Made by a program: the position numbers and the translations under genes. Source: Bacteroidetes bacterium SB0662_bin_6 (lineage in GTDB: Bacteria > Bacteroidota > Rhodothermia > Rhodothermales > VXPQ01). From it: a stretch of 51,784 nucleotides of DNA. The notes beneath the pieces were generated by a model. It was not told where the DNA came from. It saw only the letters and a list, made by a program, of their open reading frames with translations, and made no database searches. Where the stretch lies: assembly GCA_009839485.1 (NCBI GenBank), contig VXPQ01000002.1:1-51784 (forward strand), read 5' to 3'. Positions 1 to 9,687 of this stretch are shown piece after piece; position 1 is the first letter of the stretch; each line of letters opens with the position of its first letter.

Positions 1-2
1 TC

Positions 3-46
3 GCGGCGCCTGGCCTGGCAGAAAAACAGGCCCCGCAGAGCGCCGC
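3..46. other. Nested GC-rich hairpin at window edge
   Basis: Two nested perfect stems are visible: 3-9 (GCGGCGC) pairs with 40-46, and 12-17 (GGCCTG) pairs with 27-32 around an A-rich loop. No T run follows on the plus strand. It could be a processing or termination structure of a gene outside the window, or part of a structured RNA cut by the edge. The rest of 1-133 holds nothing I can name. Confidence 0.3.
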
Positions 47-133
47 TGCATAGTGTTAACAGGCCCTAGGTGCCGCCAGTCGGGTATGACCGTGCCGGAC
101 GACAGAGTATGGGTGTGTCGAATGATCGGCTCG

Positions 134-1264
134 TTATCCTTGGCTTTCTGCAGAAACGTCGCGGGAGCGAAAGGTATAGGCAATGGCTTCCATCTGGCGC
201 AGAAACTCTCTTTTGTTGTATCCCGGGGCAAAAACCATTCCGTCAATCATGTACAGCCGTCCTGTCGGCTGATCATAGAACGTATAGGTTATAAAAGGTC
301 CGCCCATGCCGAATTCCACTTTTTGACCGTTCTCGACACCAACCATATGCCAAAGCCCGCGTGTTTCAAAGCCGTACCGCCCCAGAAAATCGATATTTTT
401 CGTTTCAAGCGGTCGGTTTTCCCGGCGGTCGATCTCGACCCATCCTCCCAGGTTGCCCTGAATGTACTGGCGGGCAAGCGAGTCGCGCGTGTTGTAAATC
501 CATTCCGCAGAAAGCTGCTCGGGGTCGGCGTAGTCAACAAAGTGCACGAAAACGCTCCGCCATGTTTCAGGAAGGATACGCCGGAGCCAGACGAAGTCGC
601 TTGTATCCACAGCAATCAGATAATCGTGCTGTACGTTCACCGCGAAATCATACATTGCCGCCAGTTCCTCCTCGACCTCAAACTGACGTCCCCGATCAAA
701 CATTTCTTCGGTAAGCCGTCGCCGGGCGGCTCTGTTGAAGTCGCGGGAAACCCCATCCGACTCACTGTAGATCGCGTCAATGACATCTTCCTTGTTCTCG
801 CCGGTGATGTAGTAGACCTGCTGATCCCGCCGGAAGATGTTTTCACGCGATACAGCGACTCCGCCTTCCTCGCGGATGACCTGCTGAGCGGTCGAATCAA
901 ATACGTTCCGGATGTATGCTGCTTCGTTGGTCGAATCACTGAATGCCGCCACGAAAATCACATTTTTTCGCCGGCGCGCCGCCTCGAGGTCTCCTTCCGT
1001 TTCAAGAGGTGCATGCCGTAATTCGAACTGTCTTTCGGGGGCGGGCAGCGTGCTGATGAATTGCCCGACGGTTTCACGCAGAGCTTCTCCGACGGCGCCG
1101 TTCCAATCCATGGAATCGGCGACCACGAGGATTTCGGTGTCCAGCCCAACGGCCCTCGGACGAAAATCGGTTTCGCCGCTGCAGCCGGCGAAGACAAAAA
1201 GACCTGCTGAAAGGAGAGCGATTTTAGTACAGAATCGCGCGATTCTCCTCGGGGAACATATCAT
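134..1264 (-). CDS. DUF4837-family lipoprotein
   Basis: The product is 376 residues from the chosen start. A short basic N-terminus is followed by a hydrophobic stretch ending in the lipobox FAGC, so it should be a lipoprotein exported by the Sec system. The mature part (EILVVADSMDWNG, later FVWLRRILPETW and GGPFITYTFYD) resembles the DUF4837 family of Bacteroidota-type genomes, whose function is unknown to me. An upstream ATG at 1342 is in frame, but it would put 26 charged and polar residues before the signal peptide and overlap the end of trpA, so 1264 is preferred. It lies 82 bp after trpA on the same strand with no clear terminator between, so it may be the last cistron of the trp transcript or have its own promoter. 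I recognise the family only from its sequence character. Confidence 0.75.
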   Translation of the reverse strand: MICSPRRIARFCTKIALLSAGLFVFAGCSGETDFRPRAVGLDTEILVVADSMDWNGAVGEALRETVGQFISTLPAPERQFELRHAPLETEGDLEAARRRKNVIFVAAFSDSTNEAAYIRNVFDSTAQQVIREEGGVAVSRENIFRRDQQVYYITGENKEDVIDAIYSESDGVSRDFNRAARRRLTEEMFDRGRQFEVEEELAAMYDFAVNVQHDYLIAVDTSDFVWLRRILPETWRSVFVHFVDYADPEQLSAEWIYNTRDSLARQYIQGNLGGWVEIDRRENRPLETKNIDFLGRYGFETRGLWHMVGVENGQKVEFGMGGPFITYTFYDQPTGRLYMIDGMVFAPGYNKREFLRQMEAIAYTFRSRDVSAESQG

Positions 1265-1346
1265 AACCTGTTGAGGAAGATGGTCCGGAAAAGAAAAAGG
1301 CCCAACTAATAACGTCTGTGATCGGTTTCGGTTGCCGTGCAAAACG

Positions 1347-2180
1347 CTACGTGTTTTTCTCCTGTACTGCCTGGTTGCCGTCTTTCAGAGTACGTACGAA
1401 GCGGCAGATTTCTTCATAGTGTGTTTTGGTGGGCTTCGAACCGGCATCCCACAGCGTTTCCACCTTTTCGATCAGCGCCGACCCGACAATGAACCCGTCG
1501 GTATGGCGGCTCAATCGTACCGCATCCTCATGGGTTCGAATGCCGAATCCGGCCAGCAAGGGGTTTTCACGCACCATGTCGCGCGCCCGCTTCAGGTATG
1601 CTTCCACATGCTCTATGGCGCCGAGCCCCGAGCCGGTCAATCCCGTGATGGATACCGCATATACGAACCCCGTCGCAGCGTTATCGATCTCCCGAATGCG
1701 GTCATCGGGAGTGTTGGGGGCAATCAGGAGCACCGCCGCCAGTCCGGCGGCTGCAGCCTCGCCTGCAAAGGGAAGATGTTCTTCAAGGGGTACGTCCGCG
1801 AGAATCAATCCCTCGATTCCGGCGGTACGCGCGTCTCTGCAAAATGCGGAAATACCGTATTGGCGGATCGGATTGGCGTATCCCATCAGGAGCAGGGGAG
1901 TGTTGCTTTCCGCGCAGAAAGCGGTAGCCGTCCTGAACGTATCCTTCATGCGGACACCGCCTTTCAGGGCTCGTTCGCTCGAGCGCTGGATAGGTAACCC
2001 CTCTGCAAGCGGATCGCTGAAAGGCATGCCAAGCTCGATGAAATCGGCGCCGCCCTGATCCATCGCGCGCAGAATCGGGAGTGTGCTTTCGGGATCGGGA
2101 AAGCCACTGGTCATAAACAGTCCCATGGCCTTCTCACGACGTTGTACGCAGGCCGCCAACCTTTCCTGAAGTCGCTGCAT
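1347..2180 (-). CDS. trpA: Tryptophan synthase alpha subunit
   Basis: This subunit cleaves indole-3-glycerol phosphate to indole and glyceraldehyde 3-phosphate and channels indole to TrpB. The 277-residue product is a typical TIM barrel with the catalytic glutamate in [11 protein letters not shown] and a C-terminal phosphate-binding segment around [10 protein letters not shown] and GFIVGSALI. The residue equivalent to E. coli Asp60, in the motif usually read as LADG, is glutamate here (LAEG), a conservative change of a catalytic acid. The start at 2180 gives MQRLQERL and a 5-bp gap after the trpB stop; a longer frame from 2237 would run into trpB and has no family similarity. It is the last biosynthetic gene of the operon. 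Confidence 0.95.
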   Translation of the reverse strand: MQRLQERLAACVQRREKAMGLFMTSGFPDPESTLPILRAMDQGGADFIELGMPFSDPLAEGLPIQRSSERALKGGVRMKDTFRTATAFCAESNTPLLLMGYANPIRQYGISAFCRDARTAGIEGLILADVPLEEHLPFAGEAAAAGLAAVLLIAPNTPDDRIREIDNAATGFVYAVSITGLTGSGLGAIEHVEAYLKRARDMVRENPLLAGFGIRTHEDAVRLSRHTDGFIVGSALIEKVETLWDAGSKPTKTHYEEICRFVRTLKDGNQAVQEKNT

Positions 2181-2185
2181 GGTTT

Positions 2186-3376
2186 TCAGAGGTGCTTTGC
2201 GATCGTACCCATATCCTTGTCGCCGCGCCCGGAGCAATTGACAACCACTACCTCATTGCGCGCCATTCCGCGTATCCCATCCGGCAGCCAGCCTATCGCA
2301 TGTGCGGTCTCCAGCGCCGGAATGATCCCTTCCGTTTTCGACAGCAGTTTTACCCCCTCGATGGCCTGTGCATCCGTTGCGGATGCGTAATGTACGCGGC
2401 CCGTATCCCGCAGCCAGGCATGTTCCGGCCCTACCCCCGGGTAGTCCAGTCCCGCCGAAATGGAGTGCGCGAGTTGCACCTGTCCTTCCTCGTCTTGCAA
2501 CAAATAACTCATGGTTCCATGCAGGATGCCCGGCGAGCCTTGTGTCAGTGTGGCCGCATGTCGTCCGTTCAGTCCTTCTCCTGCAGCCTCCACGCCATAT
2601 AGTCGTACGTGCGTATCCCGCAGGAAGGCATAAAAAAGTCCGATCGCATTCGAGCCTCCGCCCACGCAGGCTACCACTGCATCCGGTGTGGGGCGCCCCT
2701 CCATTTCATCCAATTGCCGTCGGGTTTCGTCCCCGATAACCCGGTGAAAATCACGAACCATCATCGGATAGGGATGCGGGCCTACGACCGAACCGATGAT
2801 ATAGAACGTGTCATGTACGTTGGTTACCCAATCCCGAATGGCTTCGTTGGTGGCGTCTTTCAGGGTACGGCTACCGCTGGATACGGGGCGTACATCGGCG
2901 CCGAGCAGCTGCATGCGCAGCACATTCAGGTGCTGCCGCTCGACATCTTCTTCGCCCATGTAGACGATGCACTGCAGGCCGAATCGTGCACAAACGGTGG
3001 CGGTGGCCACGCCATGCTGTCCCGCGCCTGTCTCTGCGATGATGCGCGTTTTCCCCATAAGGCGCGCCAGCAATATCTGCCCTATCGTATTGTTGATCTT
3101 GTGGGCTCCCGTGTGGCACAGATCTTCCCGTTTCAGATAAATTTTTGGTCCGCCGAGCGCTGCGGTAAGCCGTTTGCAAAAGGTCAGCGGCGTGGGACGC
3201 CCGGCATAGTCTGCGAGCATTGCATTGAGTTCCTGCCGGAAAGCCGGGTTTTTGCGGGCGGCTCCGTATGCTTCACGGAGTTCCTCGATGGCAGGGATAA
3301 GCGTTTCGGGCACAAACACGCCGCCGTACAACCCGAAATGCCCGCGTTCGTCGGGGAGGGGATGCGTTTTTTCCAT
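2186..3376 (-). CDS. trpB: Tryptophan synthase beta subunit
   Basis: This PLP enzyme condenses indole with serine to form tryptophan. The 396-residue product contains the PLP lysine at about residue 93 in [10 protein letters not shown], the glycine-rich phosphate-binding loop GGGSNAIG and the AGRPTPL segment typical of the TrpB1 class. The frame stays open to 3766, but that extension overlaps trpF and has no TrpB similarity. The start at 3376 ([12 protein letters not shown]) matches the usual N-terminus. It follows trpF by 58 bp and precedes trpA by 5 bp, consistent with a coupled alpha/beta complex. Confidence 0.97.
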   Translation of the reverse strand: MEKTHPLPDERGHFGLYGGVFVPETLIPAIEELREAYGAARKNPAFRQELNAMLADYAGRPTPLTFCKRLTAALGGPKIYLKREDLCHTGAHKINNTIGQILLARLMGKTRIIAETGAGQHGVATATVCARFGLQCIVYMGEEDVERQHLNVLRMQLLGADVRPVSSGSRTLKDATNEAIRDWVTNVHDTFYIIGSVVGPHPYPMMVRDFHRVIGDETRRQLDEMEGRPTPDAVVACVGGGSNAIGLFYAFLRDTHVRLYGVEAAGEGLNGRHAATLTQGSPGILHGTMSYLLQDEEGQVQLAHSISAGLDYPGVGPEHAWLRDTGRVHYASATDAQAIEGVKLLSKTEGIIPALETAHAIGWLPDGIRGMARNEVVVVNCSGRGDKDMGTIAKHL

Positions 3377-3434
3377 AATGAGTACGGTTCTGTTTGCGCC
3401 GTATGGCGATGCGTGCTGCCGCGCAGCACATGGA

Positions 3435-4124
3435 TCATCCGGTCTCGAGTTCAGAATGTACCGACCGGAATGCCTGCATAAAGGCGTCAATTCTGGAGAA
3501 ATCCTTTTCCCCGGGAGCCGATTCGAGGCCACTTGACACATCCACGGCGAATGGACGGAGCGTACGGATCGCCTCGGCCACATTGCCCGCATGGATGCCC
3601 CCCGCCAGAAAAATGCCGGGGCTTCCCGAGCGGGTGGGCTGTTCAACCGGCTCGCGAGCGCCTCCTGCAGGAGGGCTCGCCACACGCCAGTCGAAAGTCC
3701 GGCCGCTGCCGCCGTACATCTTGTCGCTGTACGCATCCAGCAGGAAATGCGCGGCCACGTCCTCATATGTCCGCATCAGGCGATATAACCCGTCGGAGGT
3801 CATGTCCGGAGCGATGCGAAACGCTTTGATGACAGGGTATTCGATGTCCATTATATCGGACACAGATTCCTTGCCATGGAGCTGCACCAAAGCGAAGCCG
3901 GCTTTTTCGGCGGTCCGGTTGACTACGTCGGCAGGGGTGTTCACGAACACGCCCACCGGCTGCGGTCCATGGATCCATTCAGCGATGTCCCGCACGCGCT
4001 CCGGCGTGATATAGCGCGGGCTGCCGGGATACTGTATGAATCCAAGGTAATCGGCGCCTGCGGCGGCGGCATACCGGGCATCCTCCAGCCGGGTTATGCC
4101 GCATATTTTGAGTTTGGTCGTCAT
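3435..4124 (-). CDS. trpF: Phosphoribosylanthranilate isomerase
   Basis: It catalyses the Amadori rearrangement of phosphoribosylanthranilate in tryptophan synthesis. The 229-residue product starts [11 protein letters not shown], with the catalytic cysteine at residue 8, and carries the catalytic aspartate in HFLLDAYSD and the phosphate-binding [13 protein letters not shown] segment. Between FDWRVA and IFLAGGI there is an extra stretch of roughly 15 residues rich in Pro, Gly and Ser, longer than I expect for the family; it probably forms an extended loop. The start overlaps the trpC stop by 4 bp, which suggests translational coupling. Confidence 0.95.
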   Translation of the reverse strand: MTTKLKICGITRLEDARYAAAAGADYLGFIQYPGSPRYITPERVRDIAEWIHGPQPVGVFVNTPADVVNRTAEKAGFALVQLHGKESVSDIMDIEYPVIKAFRIAPDMTSDGLYRLMRTYEDVAAHFLLDAYSDKMYGGSGRTFDWRVASPPAGGAREPVEQPTRSGSPGIFLAGGIHAGNVAEAIRTLRPFAVDVSSGLESAPGEKDFSRIDAFMQAFRSVHSELETG

Positions 4125-4915
4125 GCTTTGATTCTTTCCGCTTCGCTCCGGAGTCTTGTCAATGCATTCCCTGGCCGTTCGGACCGCATGAAGGTCTCAC
4201 CAATCAGAAAGGCATCGATTCCGCGTTCGTGTAAAAATCGCAGTTCCGCTCCCGACGTAAGGCCGCTTTCCGACACGCGCACCACGTGTTCCGGAACGTC
4301 CGCAAATACCCGAAGGGAGTGTTCGATATCCACTTCGAAGGTGCGCAGGTCACGGTTATTCACGCCTACGATGCGGGTCTCGTCAAAATCGAGGCGGTCC
4401 AGTTCAGTCGGTTCGTACACCTCTACCAGTGCATCGAGCTCCAGTTCATGTGCTGCCTGCAAAAGGTCCCGAAGGTGCGTTTTGTGAAGTACGGCGGCAA
4501 TGAGCAGTACCGCATCCGCACCGTAAGCCCTCGCTTCGATGAGTTGATAGGTGTCGATAATAAAGTCTTTTCTTAATAGAGGAACAGAAATGGATTGACG
4601 GACAACGGAAAGATCGTCGAGCGAACCCTGAAAATGATGAGGCTCGGTCAGAACGGAAACAGCAACGGCGCCGCCTCCCTCGTATTCCCGGGCAATCTCG
4701 ACCGGTCGAAAGGAATCCCGGATCACACCGCCTGATGGCGAAGCTTTTTTGATCTCGGCGATAATAGAGGGTCCGTTTTTCCGTAGCGCATCTTCCAGAG
4801 AACGGCGATCCCGGTCGAAGCCCGCCATGGCTTCAAGCCGTCCCGTCGGCGCTACAGCTTTCCGTGTGGCCACGACTTCTTGCGTGTCCTCTACGATACG
4901 GTCGAGAATAGTCAT
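4121..4915 (-). CDS. trpC: Indole-3-glycerol phosphate synthase
   Basis: It closes the indole ring from carboxyphenylamino-deoxyribulose phosphate. The 264-residue product is a monofunctional enzyme, not fused to TrpF. Visible family motifs are IAEIKKASPSGG (residues 52-63), LLRKDFI, GVNNRDL and the C-terminal SESGLTSGAEL phosphate-binding region. It overlaps trpD upstream and trpF downstream by 4 bp each, so the three genes form a tightly coupled block. Confidence 0.96.
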   Translation of the reverse strand: MTILDRIVEDTQEVVATRKAVAPTGRLEAMAGFDRDRRSLEDALRKNGPSIIAEIKKASPSGGVIRDSFRPVEIAREYEGGGAVAVSVLTEPHHFQGSLDDLSVVRQSISVPLLRKDFIIDTYQLIEARAYGADAVLLIAAVLHKTHLRDLLQAAHELELDALVEVYEPTELDRLDFDETRIVGVNNRDLRTFEVDIEHSLRVFADVPEHVVRVSESGLTSGAELRFLHERGIDAFLIGETFMRSERPGNALTRLRSEAERIKA

Positions 4916-5946
4916 GGGGCGGGTGCGTTGTGCGAAGCATGAGCCAGCCGCTCGAGCGTGTTCTGCGCCTTTCCCGAATCAATGCTTTCTTCCGCAGCGC
5001 TGCGGCAGGCGGCAAGGTGCTCGAATTTTCCTGAAACCGACAGGGCATGGGCTGCATTGAGCACGACGACATCGCGGCATGGCCCTGGCTCGCCTGCAAG
5101 GATCGCCCGCACGATGCGCGCATTCTCGTCACTGCCGCCGCCTGCAAGCGCATTCCGGGAGCAGCGGGTGAAACCAAGATCTTCGGGACGCAAGAGGCGC
5201 TCCACAGGACCGGTCGTCGCAGGGGTATCCTCCCGCACTTCGAAAGCCCCCGTTTCGTCCGCCAGCGATATCTCGTCCAGTCCATCCCGCGCATGCACGG
5301 CGAGCACATGCCGGGCGCCGAGGCGCTCGAGAATGGCGGCCATGACCTTCGCCGTTTGCTCATCGAAAGCACCGGTCAGCTGGCGGCGTACCCCGGCAGG
5401 GTTGCACAAAGGGCCCAGAATATTGAAGAAGGTGCGTACGCCCAGTTTCCTGCGCACCGGCATTACATGCTTCATCGCGGGGTGGAAGAACGGAGCGAAC
5501 AGGAACGCCATGCCTGCCTTCTCAAAACAGTATTCGACGCCTTCCTTGCCCAGCGCCGTTTTTACACCGAGTGCTTCCAGCACATCCGCCGAGCCGCATT
5601 TCGAGGAAACGGACCGGTTTCCATGTTTGGCTACGGTAACCCCGGCGCCTGCACACACGATAGCAGCGACGGTAGAGATATTGAACGTGTCCGCGCCGTC
5701 TCCACCCGTGCCGCACAGGTCGATGGCGTCCGGATCACCGGTTTCTACCGGGACGGCGAATTCGCGCATGACCTTCGTAAAGGCGACGAGTTCGTCCAGC
5801 GATTCCCCGCGCGCCCTGAGACCCACCAGAAAAGCGGCTGTGCACTCGGGTTCCGATGCGCCCTCCATTAACAGGCGCATTGCTTTCTCGGCCTCTTCGC
5901 TTTGCAGCGTATCTCCGCCGGTCAGAATGTTCAGGTATTTTTGCAT
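4912..5946 (-). CDS. trpD: Anthranilate phosphoribosyltransferase
   Basis: It transfers the phosphoribosyl group of PRPP to anthranilate. The 344-residue product shows the PRPP/Mg-binding loop CGTGGDG at residues 78-84, followed by TFNIST, and KHGNRSVSSKCGSADVLEALG, all diagnostic of TrpD. The length is normal and there is no fused glutamine amidotransferase; that function is encoded by the separate trpG 27 bp upstream. The stop overlaps the trpC start by 4 bp. Confidence 0.97.
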   Translation of the reverse strand: MQKYLNILTGGDTLQSEEAEKAMRLLMEGASEPECTAAFLVGLRARGESLDELVAFTKVMREFAVPVETGDPDAIDLCGTGGDGADTFNISTVAAIVCAGAGVTVAKHGNRSVSSKCGSADVLEALGVKTALGKEGVEYCFEKAGMAFLFAPFFHPAMKHVMPVRRKLGVRTFFNILGPLCNPAGVRRQLTGAFDEQTAKVMAAILERLGARHVLAVHARDGLDEISLADETGAFEVREDTPATTGPVERLLRPEDLGFTRCSRNALAGGGSDENARIVRAILAGEPGPCRDVVVLNAAHALSVSGKFEHLAACRSAAEESIDSGKAQNTLERLAHASHNAPAP

Positions 5947-5973
5947 GGTTACGCGTGAAAGAGCCGGATCGGG

Positions 5974-6588
5974 TCAGGAAATTGCCGCCGGGGTCCCCGT
6001 TGTACTATCTACGGTGCTGCCCAGCACCTCTTCCAGCCAGTTGTTGACGATCCGGGGCCCTTCTTTCGTCAGCACGCTTTCCGGGTGAAACTGGATGCCT
6101 TCAACCGGATGCTCCCGGTGCCGCAGGCCCATGACGACGCCGTCTTTCGTTTCCGCCGATATATCCAGGCAGGCAGGTACGCTGGCACGGTCCACCACGA
6201 GAGAATGATACCGCGTGGCCGTGAATGGATTGCTGACGTTCCGGAACACGCCGTGGCCGTCGTGCGCTATTTCGCTCGTTTTTCCATGCATCAGCGTGGG
6301 GGCATAGCCGATGCGTCCACCGTATACCTCGCCGATCGCCTGGTGCCCGAGGCATACGCCGAGGATCGGCACCGAGGCCCCCAATGCGCTTACGAGTTCT
6401 TCCGTCACGCCTGCATCGGCAGGACGTCCCGGTCCCGGCGAAATGAGGATACCTCTCGGCGCCAGGTCACGGACAGCGTCCACATCGAGTACGTCGTTTC
6501 GCACCACCTCGAGGTCGCTCGTGCGGCGCCCCACAAGGTGTACGAGGTTGTACGTGAACGAATCATAGTTGTCGATGACGAGAATCAT
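5974..6588 (-). CDS. trpG: Anthranilate synthase glutamine amidotransferase subunit
   Basis: This class I glutamine amidotransferase supplies ammonia to TrpE. The 204-residue product starts MILVIDNYDSFTYNL, has the oxyanion segment SPGPGRP, the catalytic cysteine at about residue 79 in GVCLGHQAIGE and the catalytic His-Glu pair in FHPESVLT. The same family also serves para-aminobenzoate synthesis (PabA), and one copy often serves both pathways. Its position inside the trp operon supports TrpG as the main role. Its start overlaps the trpS stop by 4 bp. Confidence 0.93.
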   Translation of the reverse strand: MILVIDNYDSFTYNLVHLVGRRTSDLEVVRNDVLDVDAVRDLAPRGILISPGPGRPADAGVTEELVSALGASVPILGVCLGHQAIGEVYGGRIGYAPTLMHGKTSEIAHDGHGVFRNVSNPFTATRYHSLVVDRASVPACLDISAETKDGVVMGLRHREHPVEGIQFHPESVLTKEGPRIVNNWLEEVLGSTVDSTTGTPAAIS

Positions 6589-7637
6589 GGCGCTGTCTTA
6601 TAGGTGGTAATCAGTCCAACGCGCTCTCGTACGCGTTCCATGTATTCACCGGCCCGTTCCCGGGCCTTGCGACCCCCTTCGCGCAATATGTCGAACACAT
6701 CGTCCGGACGCCGGGCCAGTTCCTTGCGTCGGATACGCGCTTCCGCAAAATGCTCGTCGATAAGGGTGAGCAATTCCTTTTTCGCATGCCCGTATCCGAA
6801 TCCTCCCGCACGGTAGGCCTCTGCAATACGTTCCCGCGTTTCCTCGTCGGCGAACAGCCGGATGAGCATAAACACATTGTCGCGCTCCGGATCTTTCGGC
6901 GCTTCGAGCGGCGTCGAATCGGTCACGATACTCATCACTTTTTTCTTCAGGGCCTTTCCTTCTTCGAAGATGCCAATCGCGTTTTCGTAACTCTTGGACA
7001 TTTTCCGGCCGTCCAGCCCGGGCACGACCGCCACGTCGGAAAGGATGTAGGGTTCGGGTACGGGAAAGACCGGATCGTCCTCCGGGCAATACGTACGATT
7101 GAACCGTTCCGCCAGGACCCGCGTCATTTCGATATGTTGTTTCTGATCCGCACCCACCGGCACCAGCGTGCCCCCGTAGATCAGGATGTCCGCGGCCTGC
7201 AGCACGGGATAGGTAAACAGACCCGCATTTGCAGGTAGACCCTGAGCCACCTTGTCCTTGTAGGCCACCCCTTTCTCCAGTTGGGATACCGTGGCCAGGT
7301 TGTTGAAAATCCATGCCAGTTCGGTGACTTCCGGCACGTCACTCTGCATGAAGAGGCATGCGGCCCGAGGGTTGAATCCAAGGGCGAGGTAGTCGAGCGC
7401 TACATCCAGGGTATAGCGCCTCAGTTTGTCCCGGTCCCGGAGCGTCGTCAGTGTGTGGTAGTTGACTATAAAGTAGTATGCCTCATGTTTTTCATGAAGC
7501 TGGATGTGTTGCCGGAGCGCCCCGAAATAATTCCCGAGATGCAATGCTCCCGACGGTTGAATGCCGGAAACGATCACTTCGTGGTCTTTGCGGAGAGCAG
7601 GGGAGGGCATGGATGTATCGATACGTTCGGAAGACAT
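6585..7637 (-). CDS. trpS: Tryptophanyl-tRNA synthetase
   Basis: This class I synthetase charges tRNA-Trp. The 350-residue product has the HIGH-type signature as HLGN at about residues 33-36 within IQPSGALHLGNYFGA and a KMSKS loop in GRKMSKSYENAIG, with the fold and length of bacterial TrpRS. The start is uncertain: Met1 at 7637 and Met10 at 7610 are both possible and neither has a good Shine-Dalgarno sequence. It lies inside the trp operon, 33 bp after the small helical gene and overlapping trpG by 4 bp. Its expression should therefore respond to the attenuator upstream of trpE, which itself senses charged tRNA-Trp. Confidence 0.96.
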   Translation of the reverse strand: MSSERIDTSMPSPALRKDHEVIVSGIQPSGALHLGNYFGALRQHIQLHEKHEAYYFIVNYHTLTTLRDRDKLRRYTLDVALDYLALGFNPRAACLFMQSDVPEVTELAWIFNNLATVSQLEKGVAYKDKVAQGLPANAGLFTYPVLQAADILIYGGTLVPVGADQKQHIEMTRVLAERFNRTYCPEDDPVFPVPEPYILSDVAVVPGLDGRKMSKSYENAIGIFEEGKALKKKVMSIVTDSTPLEAPKDPERDNVFMLIRLFADEETRERIAEAYRAGGFGYGHAKKELLTLIDEHFAEARIRRKELARRPDDVFDILREGGRKARERAGEYMERVRERVGLITTYKTAP

Positions 7638-7670
7638 GGGCGGAAAGGTACCAAAGGTTGGCTGAAGAGA

Positions 7671-8135
7671 TCAGCGATGCTGCAAGACCAGTTTTCGCAC
7701 GTACTCCAGCCGGACACGGGTGTTTTTCAGGACCACCTCGAGGATGGCCCGTGTGCGCATCTGGTGTTCCATGTCAAGTTCGGCATGGAGCAGTTTCTCG
7801 AAGTCGCGCTCCATATTTCTGAGCTCGGTCACGATGTCGCTGTCACATTTTCCGAGGTCAAAATCCTCCGGTTCCATCTCTGTGCCGTTGAACGGTACGC
7901 CTCCCGCACTGAGTACCACTTCACTCAGTTTTCCTACATCCATGCGGGCGGTCCTTTGGAGGGTGGACAATTGTTCGGCAGCATCCCGGTCTTCAAGGGC
8001 CCGCACCGCATATTCATGCGAATGATTCAGTGCGCAATGAGAACGGATGACGGGGTTCAACCGTCCGGCGGTTTCTTCGCGAGAGAGGGTTTTCCCCGCC
8101 CAGCCCTTGTTCAGCAAAAGGTCTTTTATTCTCAT
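7671..8135 (-). CDS. Small helical protein of unknown function in trp operon
   Basis: I do not recognise this 154-residue protein. It has no signal peptide or membrane segment and is predicted by eye to be almost entirely alpha-helical and highly charged. Several His, Glu and Asp residues are spaced along the helices (RSHCALNHSHEYAVRALEDRD, then MEPEDFDLGKCDSDI, then LLHAELDMEHQMRTRAI), a pattern that could suit a four-helix bundle of ferritin-like type, but this is only a guess. The start at 8135 gives MRIKDLLLNKGW and a 46-bp gap after trpE; the frame extends to 8204 but would overlap trpE. It lies between trpE and trpS on the same strand, so it should be co-transcribed with the tryptophan genes. 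Confidence 0.75.
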   Translation of the reverse strand: MRIKDLLLNKGWAGKTLSREETAGRLNPVIRSHCALNHSHEYAVRALEDRDAAEQLSTLQRTARMDVGKLSEVVLSAGGVPFNGTEMEPEDFDLGKCDSDIVTELRNMERDFEKLLHAELDMEHQMRTRAILEVVLKNTRVRLEYVRKLVLQHR

Positions 8136-8181
8136 GACACAAGGCAAATAGCCAGTGATACAGATATACGATGCACGGCGT

Positions 8182-9666
8182 TCACAGCAATCCCTCGGAG
8201 GCAAGAAGGATCGCTTCTTTCAGCGCGCGCGCTTTGTTGACCGTTTCCTCGAATTCGCTGGCCGGCCTGCTGTCTGCGACCAGACCGCATCCTGCCTGCA
8301 CGTAGACCCGATCTTTTTGAACGAGCATGGTTCGGATGGCGATGCAGGTGTCCATGTTACCCGAATAATCCACATGGCCGACCGCGCCGGCATAGGCGCC
8401 TCTTGCGGACGGTTCGAGTTCGTCAATGATTTCCATGGCGCGCACCTTGGGCGCTCCACTTACGGTGCCCGCCGGGAAACAGGCCGCGAGGACATCCATC
8501 GCTCCTTTTCTGCGATCCAGTTCGCCGGATACCGATGACACGATATGCATGACATGTGAATACCGTTCCACATATGCGTACCTGTCTACTTTGACGGAAC
8601 CGTGCCGGCAGACCCGTCCCAGGTCGTTCCGGCCAAGGTCCACAAGCATCAGGTGTTCGGCACGCTCCTTGGGATCGGCGAGCAGATCTGCCTCGAGTCG
8701 CCGGTCTTCTTCTTCCGTGGCGCCCCGGGGCCGTGTGCCTGCGATGGGCAACACCTCCACCGTGTCGCCCTCGATACGTACAAGCACTTCGGGGGAGGAG
8801 CCGATCAGCGAAAAATCGTCGAAATCGAGGTAGAACAGGTACGGGGACGGATTCACCTGCCGCAGCGCGCGATACAGGTTGATGCGATCCCCCTCGTACG
8901 GCATGGAGAAACGTTGCGACAGCACGGCCTGGAAGATATCTCCCTCGTAGATATATCGCTTGACCTTTTCAACAGCCTTTTCGAACTCTGTTCGCTCGAA
9001 ATTGGAGTCCATATTTTCCTGCGTAATCCGTATGGATTCCGGTTTTGACGGGACGGCTTCCGAGAGCTCCGCCTCCAGGGCGTCGATGCGTCCGGATGCT
9101 TTGAACCAGGCTTCGGCAGGATCGTCCCCCTCATCTACGAATGCGCAGGAGATCAGAACGAGTTGGCGCTTTACGTGATCGAAGGCGACCAGCGTATCGT
9201 AAAAACACCAGATGGCGTCCGGAATGTGCAGGTCATCCTGCGGCGCATTGGGCAGGCGTTCCACGAGGCGTACTGTGTCGTAGCCAAGATATCCCACCGC
9301 GCCGGTTGCAATCTTGGGGAGGTCACTTGTTCGGACTTCCGTATACCGGTCCATTTCCCGTTGCATCACCTCGAAAATATTTCCCTCCGGTTCGCGGACG
9401 GTTCCATTGGCGTCTTCGGTGATCGTACGCGGACCAAAAGCGCGCACAATGCGGAACGGGTTTTTTCCGAGGAATGAGTAGCGTGCCAGATTCTCGCCGC
9501 CTTCGACGCTTTCCAGCAGAAAACAATACCGGCTTCCTTCGCGGAATGTGAGGAAAGCCGAGACGGGCGTCACAAGGTCGGCGCTGAGGCGCCGGCAGAT
9601 CGGCACGACCAGATTGCCCTTGTCCCGATGGGCGTCAATAAGGCGTATGAAATCTTCAAGCAGCAT
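8182..9666 (-). CDS. trpE: Anthranilate synthase component I
   Basis: It makes anthranilate from chorismate with ammonia supplied by TrpG. The 494-residue product carries the feedback-site motif LLES at residues 50-53, suggesting inhibition by tryptophan, and the catalytic chorismate-binding block: YIYEGDIFQAVLSQRF, SSPEVLVR, IAGTRPRGA, LVDLGRNDLGRV, FPAGTVSGAPK and GGVDYSG-like GHVDYSGNMD. The reading frame is open to 9699, but that ATG lies inside the attenuator terminator hairpin, so the start at 9666 (MLLEDFIRL) is chosen. It is the first structural gene of the operon, directly downstream of the attenuator. Confidence 0.96.
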   Translation of the reverse strand: MLLEDFIRLIDAHRDKGNLVVPICRRLSADLVTPVSAFLTFREGSRYCFLLESVEGGENLARYSFLGKNPFRIVRAFGPRTITEDANGTVREPEGNIFEVMQREMDRYTEVRTSDLPKIATGAVGYLGYDTVRLVERLPNAPQDDLHIPDAIWCFYDTLVAFDHVKRQLVLISCAFVDEGDDPAEAWFKASGRIDALEAELSEAVPSKPESIRITQENMDSNFERTEFEKAVEKVKRYIYEGDIFQAVLSQRFSMPYEGDRINLYRALRQVNPSPYLFYLDFDDFSLIGSSPEVLVRIEGDTVEVLPIAGTRPRGATEEEDRRLEADLLADPKERAEHLMLVDLGRNDLGRVCRHGSVKVDRYAYVERYSHVMHIVSSVSGELDRRKGAMDVLAACFPAGTVSGAPKVRAMEIIDELEPSARGAYAGAVGHVDYSGNMDTCIAIRTMLVQKDRVYVQAGCGLVADSRPASEFEETVNKARALKEAILLASEGLL

Positions 9667-9687
9667 GGTTTGCAAATAAAAATCCAC

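Noticed and set aside
2371-3481. Long plus-strand ORFs opposite trpB, such as 2609-3481
   Set aside because: They are antisense shadows of trpB and trpF, with no recognisable domain.
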